Origin: Kalmusia sp. IMI 367209
Taxonomy: Eukaryota; Ascomycota; Dothideomycetes; Pleosporales; Didymosphaeriaceae
Assembly: GCA_027946365.1 (NCBI GenBank)
Contig: JAPEUQ010000013.1
Span: 1,280,857-1,344,856, forward strand
DNA length: 64,000 nt
Direction: 5' to 3'
Notes under the pieces: model-generated
Seen by the model: the letters and a program-made list of their open reading frames with translations, nothing else
The model's database searches: none
Told to the model about the DNA's origin: nothing
Shown here: positions 34,758 to 45,100 of the stretch, piece by piece
Numbering within the stretch: the stretch's first letter is position 1
How the letters are laid out: every line of letters starts with the position of its first letter
Position numbers and translations under genes: made by a program

Positions 34758-36249
34758 ATAAAATATATTAGTATACCCAGCTAGTATATAGTTAATATAG
34801 TCTTAAAAAGTTACTAGGCGTTAGTAAGGCTAAAAGGTATTACTATATACTTAAAGTAACTATATTATATATAAAATGCTATTTTCTATTTATTACCTTA
34901 CTAGATTTATATTTAGTAATAGATATCCTTTAGGTCTAGCTTTATAAAGCGTATTAAGTCTAATAGCCTATTTAGTATTTTATTAATTAGTAGTAAGGCT
35001 ATTTAGTTCTTTTAATAATTTTATTTAAGCCTCTATAGTCTACGTAGAGCCTTAGTATATTATTCTTTTTAGGAATAAATAGTACTAGGGCCTCTACTAG
35101 GCTAGTACTTTTTTAAATCTAACCTTACTCCTTTACTTTTACTATATAGTCGCGTAGGGTCTCTAGTTCTTTTAAGGATAAGTTATATAGTAGTCTAAAG
35201 GGTATAGAGGTATCTTCTTCTAATTCTATTATATAATTAATATACTAGTATTCTAGTAGTATTCTAATAGTATCCTTATTTATAATATCTTTAAAATCCC
35301 TTAATATTTTAGATAGTATAGTTAGGTCTTTATTTTCTCCTTTTATTTCTCTTATACTATTAACTACTATGGTGTATACCTCTATTTAGTCTTCTATTAA
35401 TTCTATAAACTTAGTAGTATTCTCTATCTAAAGTACTATCTCTTTAACTCCTTAGTCACCTTATTACGCTATAGTTAAGGAGAACGTTTCCTCTATTAAA
35501 GCTAGTATTCCTAGAGTTACTAAGTCTATATAGTTAGATACTCTATAGATTATAGTAATTATTTAGTATAGTATGCCCCAGCTATCCTTTATACTTATAA
35601 TTACTTAGTAGATATAGTAGCTTCTTACTATGTAGAGTTTACTATCTTTAAAGAAAATAGTGTTATATTTATAATTTTTATTAGATATAGCTCTACTACT
35701 AGTTTTTTATTAATAGTATTTACTATTATTTTAGAGTTAAGTAAAAAGATATATTATCTACTCCTTATCTTTATTTCCTAAATTATTCCTTCTATCTAAA
35801 AACGCCCTTACTTATATATTTATAAGGGTAAGTATTCCTTTTAGGCTCATCCTTTTTATATTAATAATATTAATATCTATAGTAGAAACTCTAGATTAGT
35901 TTAACTTACTATATTTCGCCTAATAGTCCCTTTCCTAGTATCCTATTTTCCTATAGTATCTATATTAATTCCTTAAAAGTATTAAGTCTACTACTCTATC
36001 TTACTATACTATTAGAATAGTAGTATTTTAATAGGATTATACTAGTATATCTCTATAATATTATAAGCTTTATATTAGTACTATAACTTAGTATTTACTA
36101 CGGCGTTATTATTATGGCGTTAAATCCTTATAAGTTATCTTTTAGAGTAACTATATATTCTACTAGCTCCCTTCGCGTTTTTAAAAAATTATTATAGTTA
36201 ACTATTATTATTTATAGTTCTTATCGCAGCTTACTATATAGATATATAA

Positions 36250-36815
36250 GGTGGGCGTCCTAGAAAATGGTAGAGGACAAACGGTGGAGAGTTCTTAAGG
36301 GAGAAAAGGACAGATTTTTAGTTAGGTGGGGCCCATACTAAGAAAACTGAAATTTTCTACCTTTCCTCTTATAGGTTCAAATCCTATCCTCACCCTAAAA
36401 AAGTCTCCTTTAGTCTAAAAGGTCTACCTAAGAGACATCTTAAAGTTATACTATAGCTTTAAGAACTTACCCTATCTATCCTCTAATAGAAAGCTTACGT
36501 ATCCTTTCTTTAATAGAAAAATAACTTAGTTAACCCTAAAGTTAATATTCTTTAAAGAAATTAATCTTTCTATCTTTATTAATATCCTTTAAAGGAAATA
36601 ACATGTGAAAAGAACCTTATTTTCTTAAGAGGATAAAAGCACCCTTTATGTAAAAATCCTTAAATGAGCTGAAATAGGCTAAGCTTGGCAGAAAAGTAGA
36701 CCTTAAATTAAAGGTTTTTTTCCTATCCCTACCTAGGGTTTTCTCCTTAAAGTCCCCAGCCATTCATGTAACTACTTGCCGTTTAGATAGTAAGAAATGA
36801 AATCCACTACGTTGA
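36250..36815 (+). mobile_element. SINE-like insertion inside the Gypsy element
   Basis: The 566-bp segment is flanked by an 11-bp direct duplication TAGATATATAA (36239-36249 and 36816-36826). It starts GGTGGGCGTCC and has an A-box-like TGGTAGAGGAC (36268-36278) and a canonical B box GGTTCAAATCC (36374-36384) with a 5-bp T-arm (ATAGG/CCTAT). The spacing of about 106 bp is longer than in a plain tRNA. CpA and TpG are far commoner than in the flanks, so it entered after, or escaped most of, the RIP that hit its host. Alternatives are a mitochondrial DNA fragment or an original non-coding part of the Gypsy leader. Orientation is taken from the pol III boxes. Confidence 0.5.
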
Positions 36816-37627
36816 TAGATATATAATAGGTACTTTTATTTATAGATAGGGCTAATCTAGTTCTCTAGTATAGCTAGATAAGCTATAAATTTATTTACTA
36901 ATTAGCCCTCCTCTACATAGCTTATTAGTATTATATAGTTACTTATAGCTTATAATTAATAGGGCTCTTTATCTAATTAAATAAGAAGCTTATTATCTAT
37001 TACTAATCTAGTGTCTTAGCGTTACTTTTAAATTTATATTATAATTAGAGTTAACGTAGTATCGACTCTAAGGATTATAATATAAACGTAATCCACTAGT
37101 CTTTAGTTATAAACGCCTAAGGATCTAGCCTAAATATAATCTATACCTAGGTCTTAAAGTTATAGTATTCCTAATATTCTATCTCTTAAAGATAAGAATT
37201 AGTTTAATCTTTAGGCCTTAATAGAGTAGTTTTATTATATCGCTATATAGCCGCTATTACTATAATAAGTACTTATATTCATTACTATTTATTATTTTTA
37301 ATATAGGGGCTATAGATACGCTTTATACGTTACCCTCTAGCGTAAAGTTAAGTGCTAGCCTATACTCTCTATCTATAATTTTAGCTTTTAAAACGTAAAT
37401 CTCTTCTAGCTTTACTAGCTTATCTTAACGCCTTGCTTAAGCCTTATTAGTTATTTTTATAGGGAATAGGTTCTTTTATTAGCTCTATCTCTAACTTATC
37501 TTTATTTATTTATATATAGTCTTTAGTAGGTCCTTTATAATACTTTATTAATGTATCTACGTTTCTCCGGCGTTTCTATTGCGAGGATACTAATACTATC
37601 CTATAAGGTAGAGAGAGATTTTAAAAT

Positions 37628-37822
37628 TATTAGAATTAAATATAGTAGTAAGTATTTCTTAAATAATAATAAGATTAAAATCTATCCTCTACCTTCTATC
37701 TTCCCCCGCGTTTTAAGAGGTATTATACTAGCGCGTTCCTAGCGCCTCGCCTACGCGGCGCTCTTGGTAAGGAACTATTACATAATTATATTATTACGGG
37801 ATCACGCACTTTACTCCTTATA
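37628..37822 (-). repeat. 5' LTR (right copy)
   Basis: Partner of 30361-30555. It retains more C and G (for example around GCGCCTCGCCTACGCGGCGC) and is therefore the less mutated copy. Confidence 0.9.
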
Positions 37823-37827
37823 TACCC
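37823..37827. repeat. Target-site duplication TACCC, right copy
   Basis: Matches 30356-30360. Confidence 0.85.
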
Positions 37828-40036
37828 TTCCTACCACAATATAAAGACTATATTTAAATTACTAGTTTAGGGCGACTAATAAAGTCTGCGCCAACGTTAA
37901 TTTAAAAGATTTTAATAAGTATTACCTAATATTATCCACAAGGGAACTAGCGCGGCCAGTTAAGTGTATCAAGAACGCGGTGGGATCGTACTAGAAAGAG
38001 CTTTATGATAGATAGTACGAGCAAAACATGCACCCAAGTAATAAAAAGGAAGCTACATTTAGGTATAATTAAGACTAAAGCTATCTTAAAGATTCTTTTC
38101 ATATTGGTAGTAGAGGCTACCAAGGCTAATGCGATACGTTATCTATAGAAATTACGTGGCTAGAACGCAGGTATATAGTAAGCCTTCATACACCTATACC
38201 AGGAATGTGCAGCCACTTAGTCTAGTGCGCTTAACATTTTTTCTCCTCTAATCCTCTGTCATACCAAAGCATGCTCCTATTCGCATCGATCCTAGGGTGA
38301 GGTTCGTCCATGTAAAGATAACAGGCTAGTGAACAGCAAAACATTTGTCGATTCAGTCTTTTATAGTTATAGAAACTCGTCTTTTCGTCTAGTGTGATAT
38401 ATCGCACCTCCCTTAATATCAGTGCTCGGTTTACAGGACGTAGTAAACGTGTATCAAGCCGGCCTGGCTAGATTTGGCAGAGGAAAGGCCAGAAGTCAAT
38501 TTCAACGTTAAAGGTTTAGTTTCGACCAGCTTCGAGCACGCAACATAAACTCTAACAAGATCAAGATATTAAGCTACCAATATACACATACGGTCTCGAC
38601 TCAGCCACATAGTTGGGACCTTCCTATCCAGTAGCCTTCGCGTCAGAACAACATGATAAGTACGCAATATATCGAGGGCAAACGACGAAGTTTCCCAGCA
38701 ATGCACGGTATTATACTGAACCTCACTAATTGCAGCAATAACTTAGCTTACCACAAGGTATCTGATTGGTACATCAGAGCTTGCGCTCTATATCTAGTGA
38801 ATCGAAATTAGAGCCAAAGTCCCAAAGTGCATCGATCATGCACTGATGAATGCGTTCGATAAATTGTGATCATCTCGCGTGCTTTCTAAAGCCATGAGAT
38901 AAATCAGTACGGATACGTGATTGTTTGTCCAAAAAGCAACGATCTCAAAGAGCCAGGTGCGTTCGATTGGCCCCTGAAAGTCCTCACGGCGGCAGCTGGC
39001 GTGGATACTACCTATCATTATCACGGGGCCCACAGTACCTCCGTTTCAACGGAAATTTTGCTAGACGTAAAAGTGGGTCAACTAATCGGAGCGGCGAATG
39101 AAGGTCGAATGCGCTGTCTGATTGGTGTGTATCTCGAGTGATTTGCAAAAGTCCCCACAACACCGAAGTAGGTCCGTGATCGTCAGCGGTCCGCGCGTTT
39201 CGACGTAGAGCCGTAATCGTCAAGTTTATTGCACATCAGGGGATTGGACTCGGTTGCCAGCAAGTTCCTTGTCTGCATGAAATAGCTACAATACTCCTCG
39301 CATCTCCTGTTCTCTTATTGCTTCACATCAAACTTACCTTGCATCGACGCATCAAAGAGAGAGAGGAATTAAAGATACTCGACGTTCTTCTCTAATGTAG
39401 AAGCATCGTACTCCTTGGTTTTCTCCAGTCGTTTCTCGCCACTCATTGTAAAAACAAACTTTTTTTTATACATTTTTACTACTACTTCGGCGACCCCAAG
39501 CCGCTATTTTTCGCTGCTGAATATCGCATCATCTTCAAACTCGTTCTTGGGCTCTCAGTCCTGTTCAGTTGCTGACTACATCATCGATTTTACAAACTCT
39601 AGCAGTACACGTTAGCCCGATTGCGCTGCGAAAACCGACACACGCAGCACCGATTCGAGTCTCCAATTTTTTGGTCTTCCTATTTCAAAGATCACTGTTC
39701 AAAGGAGGGATAGCCTTGCTGGGGCGGCAAGCTTGTGACTTCTGTTTACCTTGCATCTGTCGTGCCCACCAGCGACTGGTTTCGATTGAACTGTGTTCAA
39801 ATCGTTCCAACTTCTCTCTTCTTTGACGTTCGTCCCCTTTTTCTGAGGAACGTTCGACGTCTTATATACGCACACGCTGATACCAGTGCCGGACGCTGGA
39901 CAAACTAGACCTTCGTCTAGCCAGACCGTTGATCCCACGCTATCTGCTTGAATATATCATTCAACGACATAGTAACCTGGTGGACACAGCGCTCGCTCTT
40001 TACAAGATTATCGTTGTTGATCCCAACGAACGCGTT
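37828..40036. other. Gene-free part of the GC-normal island
   Basis: About 2.2 kb of ordinary composition between the Gypsy element and the acyltransferase gene. The last 600 bp are T- and C-rich and probably hold promoter and 5' UTR. Short frames near 38836-39223 lack ATG starts and are not accepted. A short upstream coding exon of the acyltransferase cannot be excluded. Confidence 0.5.
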
Positions 40037-41395
40037 ATGCAAGACAGCACCTGGGCAGATGGCTTGCGAGGCATCGCTGCCATCTATGTCGCCGCCTCTC
40101 ATCTAGTTCTCTGCTTCGGCAGACATTTCATCCCACCCTGCTGCGCCGACGACGACACTCAGACGCCATGGCTTTTCCAACGACCTATACTCCGTCTCAT
40201 CGCCTCCGGACACAGCTGGGTCGCCATCTTCTTCGTCCTGCTGGGTTTCGTCAATGCTCTGAAGCCTATCAAGCAAGCACGTAGTGGTGACTCGGATTCT
40301 GCTCTGGTTGGCCTCTCAACAGCCGCCTTCCGTCGGTCTTTTCGCCTAGTCCTGCCGGCCACTGTTGCTACTGTCATATCCTGGATACTGTGTCAGCTCG
40401 GAGCATACGAGATAGCCAGGAACAGTGATGCATATTGGCTGTATCTCAACACGCCACCACCAACCGAGTCGTGGTGCATGGCCATCGAGGATTTGGTCCG
40501 GGCACTGATGGCCACTTGGAGATTGGGCGACAGCAACCCATATGATCAGCCCCAGTGGGCGCTGATCTATCTGCTGCAAGGCAGCATCATGGCTTTTTTT
40601 GTTCTGCTGGCAACCGTTCAACTGACTTCCGTCTGGAGGAGTGTGACCATTGCTCTGTGTTTGTTCTGGTCCTGGAGCTGGTCCTACCACCTGAAGGATC
40701 CACTCGTTGGCTACACGGTTCTTGGAGGTATCATGTTGGCCGAGTTTAGTGTCTTTCCACAGCTCGTGAACCTGGTAGCCTTACCACTCGTGTCGACGGT
40801 GCTATCACCTATCCTCGCCCTGATCGGAATAGTGCTAATGTCCTTCCCATCGAGCAACGCCGATTCGGCAACTTGGTCGGCGAACATCAAGACATTGTTC
40901 GCCAACGTTTTTCCCAAGTCGACCCACTTCGCGATGCCTCGTCTCATCGGTAGCACTGGCGCCCTGATACTCTGCTTCGCAATACTCATCAGCCCACACC
41001 TACGTCGCGCACTTTCCGTCAAACCACTCCGATGGCTCGGTAAGCTCAGTTTCCCTATCTACTTGCTACACGGCACTGTCATGCGTACTGTGCTCGCCTG
41101 GTTCGTTTTTGCCGGTCAACCTCTCGAAGAATTTCCTCTCGACCCACCAGAGGAAGACCACGACACTGTTTATCGGTACGCCATGCCCGGTACGACCCGC
41201 ATCGCGATCGGTATCATTCTTATGGCCCTCGTCACCCTCTACGCGGGCCATCTCTGGGCAAATAACTTTGAGCCGGCCTTTGGAAAGATTACCGCCTGGG
41301 CGGAGGGCAAAATGAAGAGGCCAGATGATGGACCGATTTTGACGGGTCCACGGAGCCTAATGAGCCCAGTCGACAGGCTAGATAAGCAAGGATGA
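40037..41395 (+). CDS. Acyltransferase 3 family membrane protein
   Basis: Intact frame of 452 residues from the ATG at 40037. The open frame continues upstream to about 39881 without an ATG (only TTG), so either this ATG is the start or an upstream exon is spliced on. The protein opens with the family hallmark WADGLRGIAAIYVAASH, whose downstream His is the likely catalytic residue. About ten hydrophobic segments follow (for example HSWVAIFFVLLGFVNAL, LLQGSIMAFFVLLATVQL and IAIGIILMALVTLYAG). The C-terminal SFPIYLLHGTVMR is also typical of the family (PF01757). Such enzymes move acyl groups onto sugars, lipids or secondary metabolites at a membrane; the substrate is unknown. The gene stands alone between two RIP-degraded blocks yet shows no RIP-type stops, which implies single copy or selection. 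Confidence 0.88.
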   Translation: MQDSTWADGLRGIAAIYVAASHLVLCFGRHFIPPCCADDDTQTPWLFQRPILRLIASGHSWVAIFFVLLGFVNALKPIKQARSGDSDSALVGLSTAAFRRSFRLVLPATVATVISWILCQLGAYEIARNSDAYWLYLNTPPPTESWCMAIEDLVRALMATWRLGDSNPYDQPQWALIYLLQGSIMAFFVLLATVQLTSVWRSVTIALCLFWSWSWSYHLKDPLVGYTVLGGIMLAEFSVFPQLVNLVALPLVSTVLSPILALIGIVLMSFPSSNADSATWSANIKTLFANVFPKSTHFAMPRLIGSTGALILCFAILISPHLRRALSVKPLRWLGKLSFPIYLLHGTVMRTVLAWFVFAGQPLEEFPLDPPEEDHDTVYRYAMPGTTRIAIGIILMALVTLYAGHLWANNFEPAFGKITAWAEGKMKRPDDGPILTGPRSLMSPVDRLDKQG

Positions 41396-42187
41396 AAAAA
41401 TGACTTAGTAAAGAGAATTATAATAGAAGTTAGAGTTCACTTACTAGATCTTACGTAGACATTAAGTCAAGATGTCTAATAAAGTATTATGCGCGGTTTT
41501 ATTTATAAATATTAAGCCCCTCAGGTAGACTAATAAATGGGTATAGATTAGGATTAGATTATACGGACTATTAAAGCCTGACTTAGGGTAGCTAGTCCTA
41601 AGAGGTTAGTAATTAATTCTTAGATAGGAGTATAGATTTGTCCGATATCAGCACTGTTGGCTGATCTCTAGAGTCACTGTGAATCACTATGTTAAATAGG
41701 TAGTGTGTATATAACTATAAGCCACAGTGATAAAGATGGTCAAGAATTTTAGAGTAAAGATCACTATGATATTTTTTTTTCTAATCACTATGAAGAACTA
41801 TATTATATCTATCCTGTGTCCTCTCTATTTAAGATACTAAGGCCTATAATTTAAGCTAATACTATATAAGTCGTTGGCTTATTATTCTTTATTTCGTTAC
41901 TTAAGTAAACCTAGTTAACCCCACTTTATATATAAAGCTTTCTTTATTAATCTTATTTATAAAGCCGTGTTAGGATTTCCGTAAGCTATTATAGACTATT
42001 AGAGACTACTAGAGACTTTCGTGGACTATTATTAACTAGGGTAGACTGGTATATATTGCCATTTTATCTAATAAGATTAGAGAAAAGATAAAAAGCTAGA
42101 GAATCCAAAGATAGATTACTAACTTATTTTAAAATTATAACTTAGGTTAAACATAAACTCTATAGGAGAGTTTAAGCCAGGTTATAT
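41396..42187. other. TA-rich transition with a hAT-end fragment
   Basis: Composition drops immediately after the acyltransferase stop codon. At 41526 a 16-bp match to the hAT terminus (TAGACTAATAAATGGG) begins and similarity continues for about 45 bp, suggesting an old truncated relative. Short tandem units (ATTAGAGACT, ACTAGAGACT) lie near 42000. Nothing is intact. Confidence 0.5.
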
Positions 42188-42195
42188 ATCTAAGG
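42188..42195. repeat. hAT target-site duplication ATCTAAGG, left copy
   Basis: Identical to 48172-48179 outside the other terminus. Confidence 0.85.
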
Positions 42196-45100
42196 TAGAC
42201 TGGTAAATGGATATAGGTTAGGTTAAGATTAGGTTAGATTATATAAGACCCTAACCTAACCTATACCTAAACCCATTAATTTAGCGCTAGTAATGGGTAT
42301 AGGTTAGGTTAGGTTACTAAAATTAGAGTTAGGTTAGGATTAGGGTATATAGTTATGTCTAGGGTCTAAGTAATTATAATTAATTAATATATTTCTATTT
42401 ACGTCTTAGTCGTTTTTTTAATTATGATTATTATTAAGGTGAATACTAGGTAGCTAGATAATATTAACTATTACGTATTTATTATAGTTAATTATAATAG
42501 TATAACTAGATTTATTACTACTAGAGCTTTATAACCTATAACTACTACCCCTAATAGGTTTTCTCCTTAATTTAATAAAATATATAGGATATAGTATCTT
42601 TAGTAGTAACGCTTTATTAAATAAGAATCTTTAATCTAAATTATAACCTCTTTATATAGATCGTATTTATTTAGTAGTCTAGGAAAATAAGTATTTACTT
42701 AATAGTTAATATACTAATTAGAGGTATATACCTTTAAGATATCTAACTATAAACGCCTCAGTAGCTTCTTAAAGAATACTTAGTATAGAAGCCTAGATGC
42801 GTAAGTCTAGCTTATAGGCATAGACTAGCTCATAAATAAGACGTAAGAATAGAAGCTTATAAATAAATAGCTCTATAGTTTTTTAATATTATTTAATCTC
42901 TCTAAGCGCTACTACTATATTTTATTAGCTTAAGAATATGATTAGAAGCTATAATAACTTACTATCTAGCTTAAAGCGCCGCTTTTTTTTATATTACTAG
43001 TGATCTTCTCACGCGTAGTCTTACTAGCTAGATCTTTCTTAGGAGCTTTTCCGCTAGTTACTAGCTTATAGCGAGGCTTTTTAGTAGTAACTTATTTAAA
43101 TCTAGCTATTATAGATAGAGTTTATAGAGCAGTAATAAAAGTTAAAATAGTTAAAAATAGAAGTAGAAAGTAGAAGTAGAAAGTAGAAGTTTAGTTACTA
43201 AGATAATAGTTATATAGCGGTAAATATAGAAGTAAAAAGTAAAGATAAAAGGGAAAAGTAAAGATAAGAGGAAATATAAAAGTTAAGTAAGCTAATTTAT
43301 AGACTTTATTAGCGTATATTATAATAACTCCGTGATAAATTTCCGTAATAATTTATATAGGAAAGAGCTTAAGATGCGCTTTTAATTAATACTCTTATTA
43401 TAGTAATATGACTTTTTTGGTCGCTATATACGTATACGTAATATATAATTATTATTATTTATTATTATTATACTGTACTAGTATTATATATAGGCTACTA
43501 AATCTCGCTTAACTATATCTATAGTTAGTCCCCTATTAACTTTCTTCTATCTATCTTTACTATTATACTTTTATAGGATTACTTTATAAGTTACTATATA
43601 CCTTTATTATAGTTTCTGCGTAATAAAGTCTCCGCCTATTAAATAAGAGTCTATTAAAGAGACTAATTATCTAGATTATCCTAAGGGATTTACTACCTAG
43701 TATTAAGCTGTAAGATACTAGCTAGATATAACTATAATAAGTGGGATGTTTATAGAGATATTTATTCTAGTTTATTATTATAGTATAAACTAATTTATAT
43801 AGGGTTTTACTTCTAAAGAATAAGAAATTAATTACGTCCTCTTATTATATAAATAGAGCGGTTCTTAAAAAGGTTATTCTATAAATTTATTAGTATTATT
43901 TAAGGGTATACTTAGTAATAGTATTTATACTATTTAGTAAAGAGATTAAGCTACTCTATATAATAGAGAGATTAAGATTATTAAAAGTACTAATACTGCT
44001 AATCGTTCTGCCAAAAGTATACTTAAGAAGAAACTTAAAAAATAAGACACGTATACTTCTCTATCTAAGGATATAAAGAAAAACTATTTTAAGATAGAAT
44101 AGGAGAAGCTTTTAAATTAGTACTTTTAAAATTAGAAGAGTAGTAAGTTATAATAGTAATTTATCATATATTTATACTTATAAGGTGTAGGTGAATAACT
44201 AGTAGCTTAGCTATAATGAGTCTACTAGAAATAGGAGAAGCTTAATTATAAAGTTTCCTTAGGCAGCACTATAAATCCCTAGAGAAGCTAGCCTAGGCTA
44301 GTAAAAGCTCTCCTAATAGATAACTTTAAGGTTATAGAGAGTTATGACTCTATAGATCTGGTGGTACCCTTAAGAAAATTATATAAAATATCTATAAAGA
44401 CGGCTTAATAAAGCTTAAAAGTAATATATTTAAAAATAAAAAGGCTAAAGCTAATTAGTAATAATTTATAAATGGCCTTACTAAAGAAGAGTTAGCTATA
44501 GTAATAGATAAGGACTAGTAGTAAGTTTATTACATTCTTTTATCACGCTTATATACTAATTACGCTAGACGTTATAAGCCTATATCTATTCTTAAGTATA
44601 TATCTAGAAGAGAAGATATTACGCTTAAAAGTAATTTATCATATATTCTTAGTAATAAGAGTAATAAGTATAAAGAAGAAATTAACTATAACTCTAAGAT
44701 TAATACTACGTATAATAAGGGGATAATGAATATAAAACCTCTACTAATAAAGATAAGAATAAGGATAATAATAATAGTAAGGAGGAGTTTAAGGGCTTTA
44801 TAGATTTTAAGGGGTTTTCTAATAAAGATGATTAAGTATTAGAGTCTACTATAGAATAAATACTTAAATATTAAAAGGTAGATCTTAGTTAAGTTTTGGC
44901 ACTCTACTTAACTGTAATTAGCTAGTAATAGTTAATATAGCTAATAATTATAGATTATTTACCTAGAATATAAATATATTATTTATAATTTTAATACTTA
45001 CTTATTATAGAATATACTTAGGAATATAAATAGACGTACTAGAATATTATAAGCCCTATACCCTATCTTATAGTTATGAATGGAAATATACGTATTAAAC

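Larger units (their letters stand above)
30361..37822 (-). mobile_element. Complete RIP-degraded LTR retrotransposon (Gypsy type)
   Basis: Both ends carry a 195-bp direct repeat without indels (30361-30555 and 37628-37822). The element is bounded by a perfect 5-bp target duplication TACCC (30356-30360 and 37823-37827). The LTR edges read TATTAG and CTTATA, consistent with TG...CA ends after RIP. Minus orientation is shown by a purine tract beside the left LTR (AAGAGAGGGGGATAGT on the minus strand, 30556-30571). It is also shown by the reverse-transcriptase motif IVYLDDILIF on the minus strand at 34728-34757. The order, reading right to left, is then gag, protease, RT, RNase H, integrase, as in Gypsy elements. 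The interior is full of TAA/TAG, so no protein is made. A 566-bp insertion sits at 36250-36815. Confidence 0.92.

Noticed and set aside
36330..36400. A complete tRNA gene
   Set aside because: The T-arm and B box are good and a 7-bp acceptor stem can be drawn, but no proper D arm or 7-nt anticodon loop fits the 70-nt version; a tRNA-derived retroposon head is more likely.
37551..37742. 63-codon open frame
   Set aside because: It overlaps the right LTR of the Gypsy element and has no conserved content.
39929..40036. 36-codon N-terminal extension of the acyltransferase
   Set aside because: It begins with TTG and an in-frame stop lies at 39878; coding use would need an upstream exon that I could not identify.
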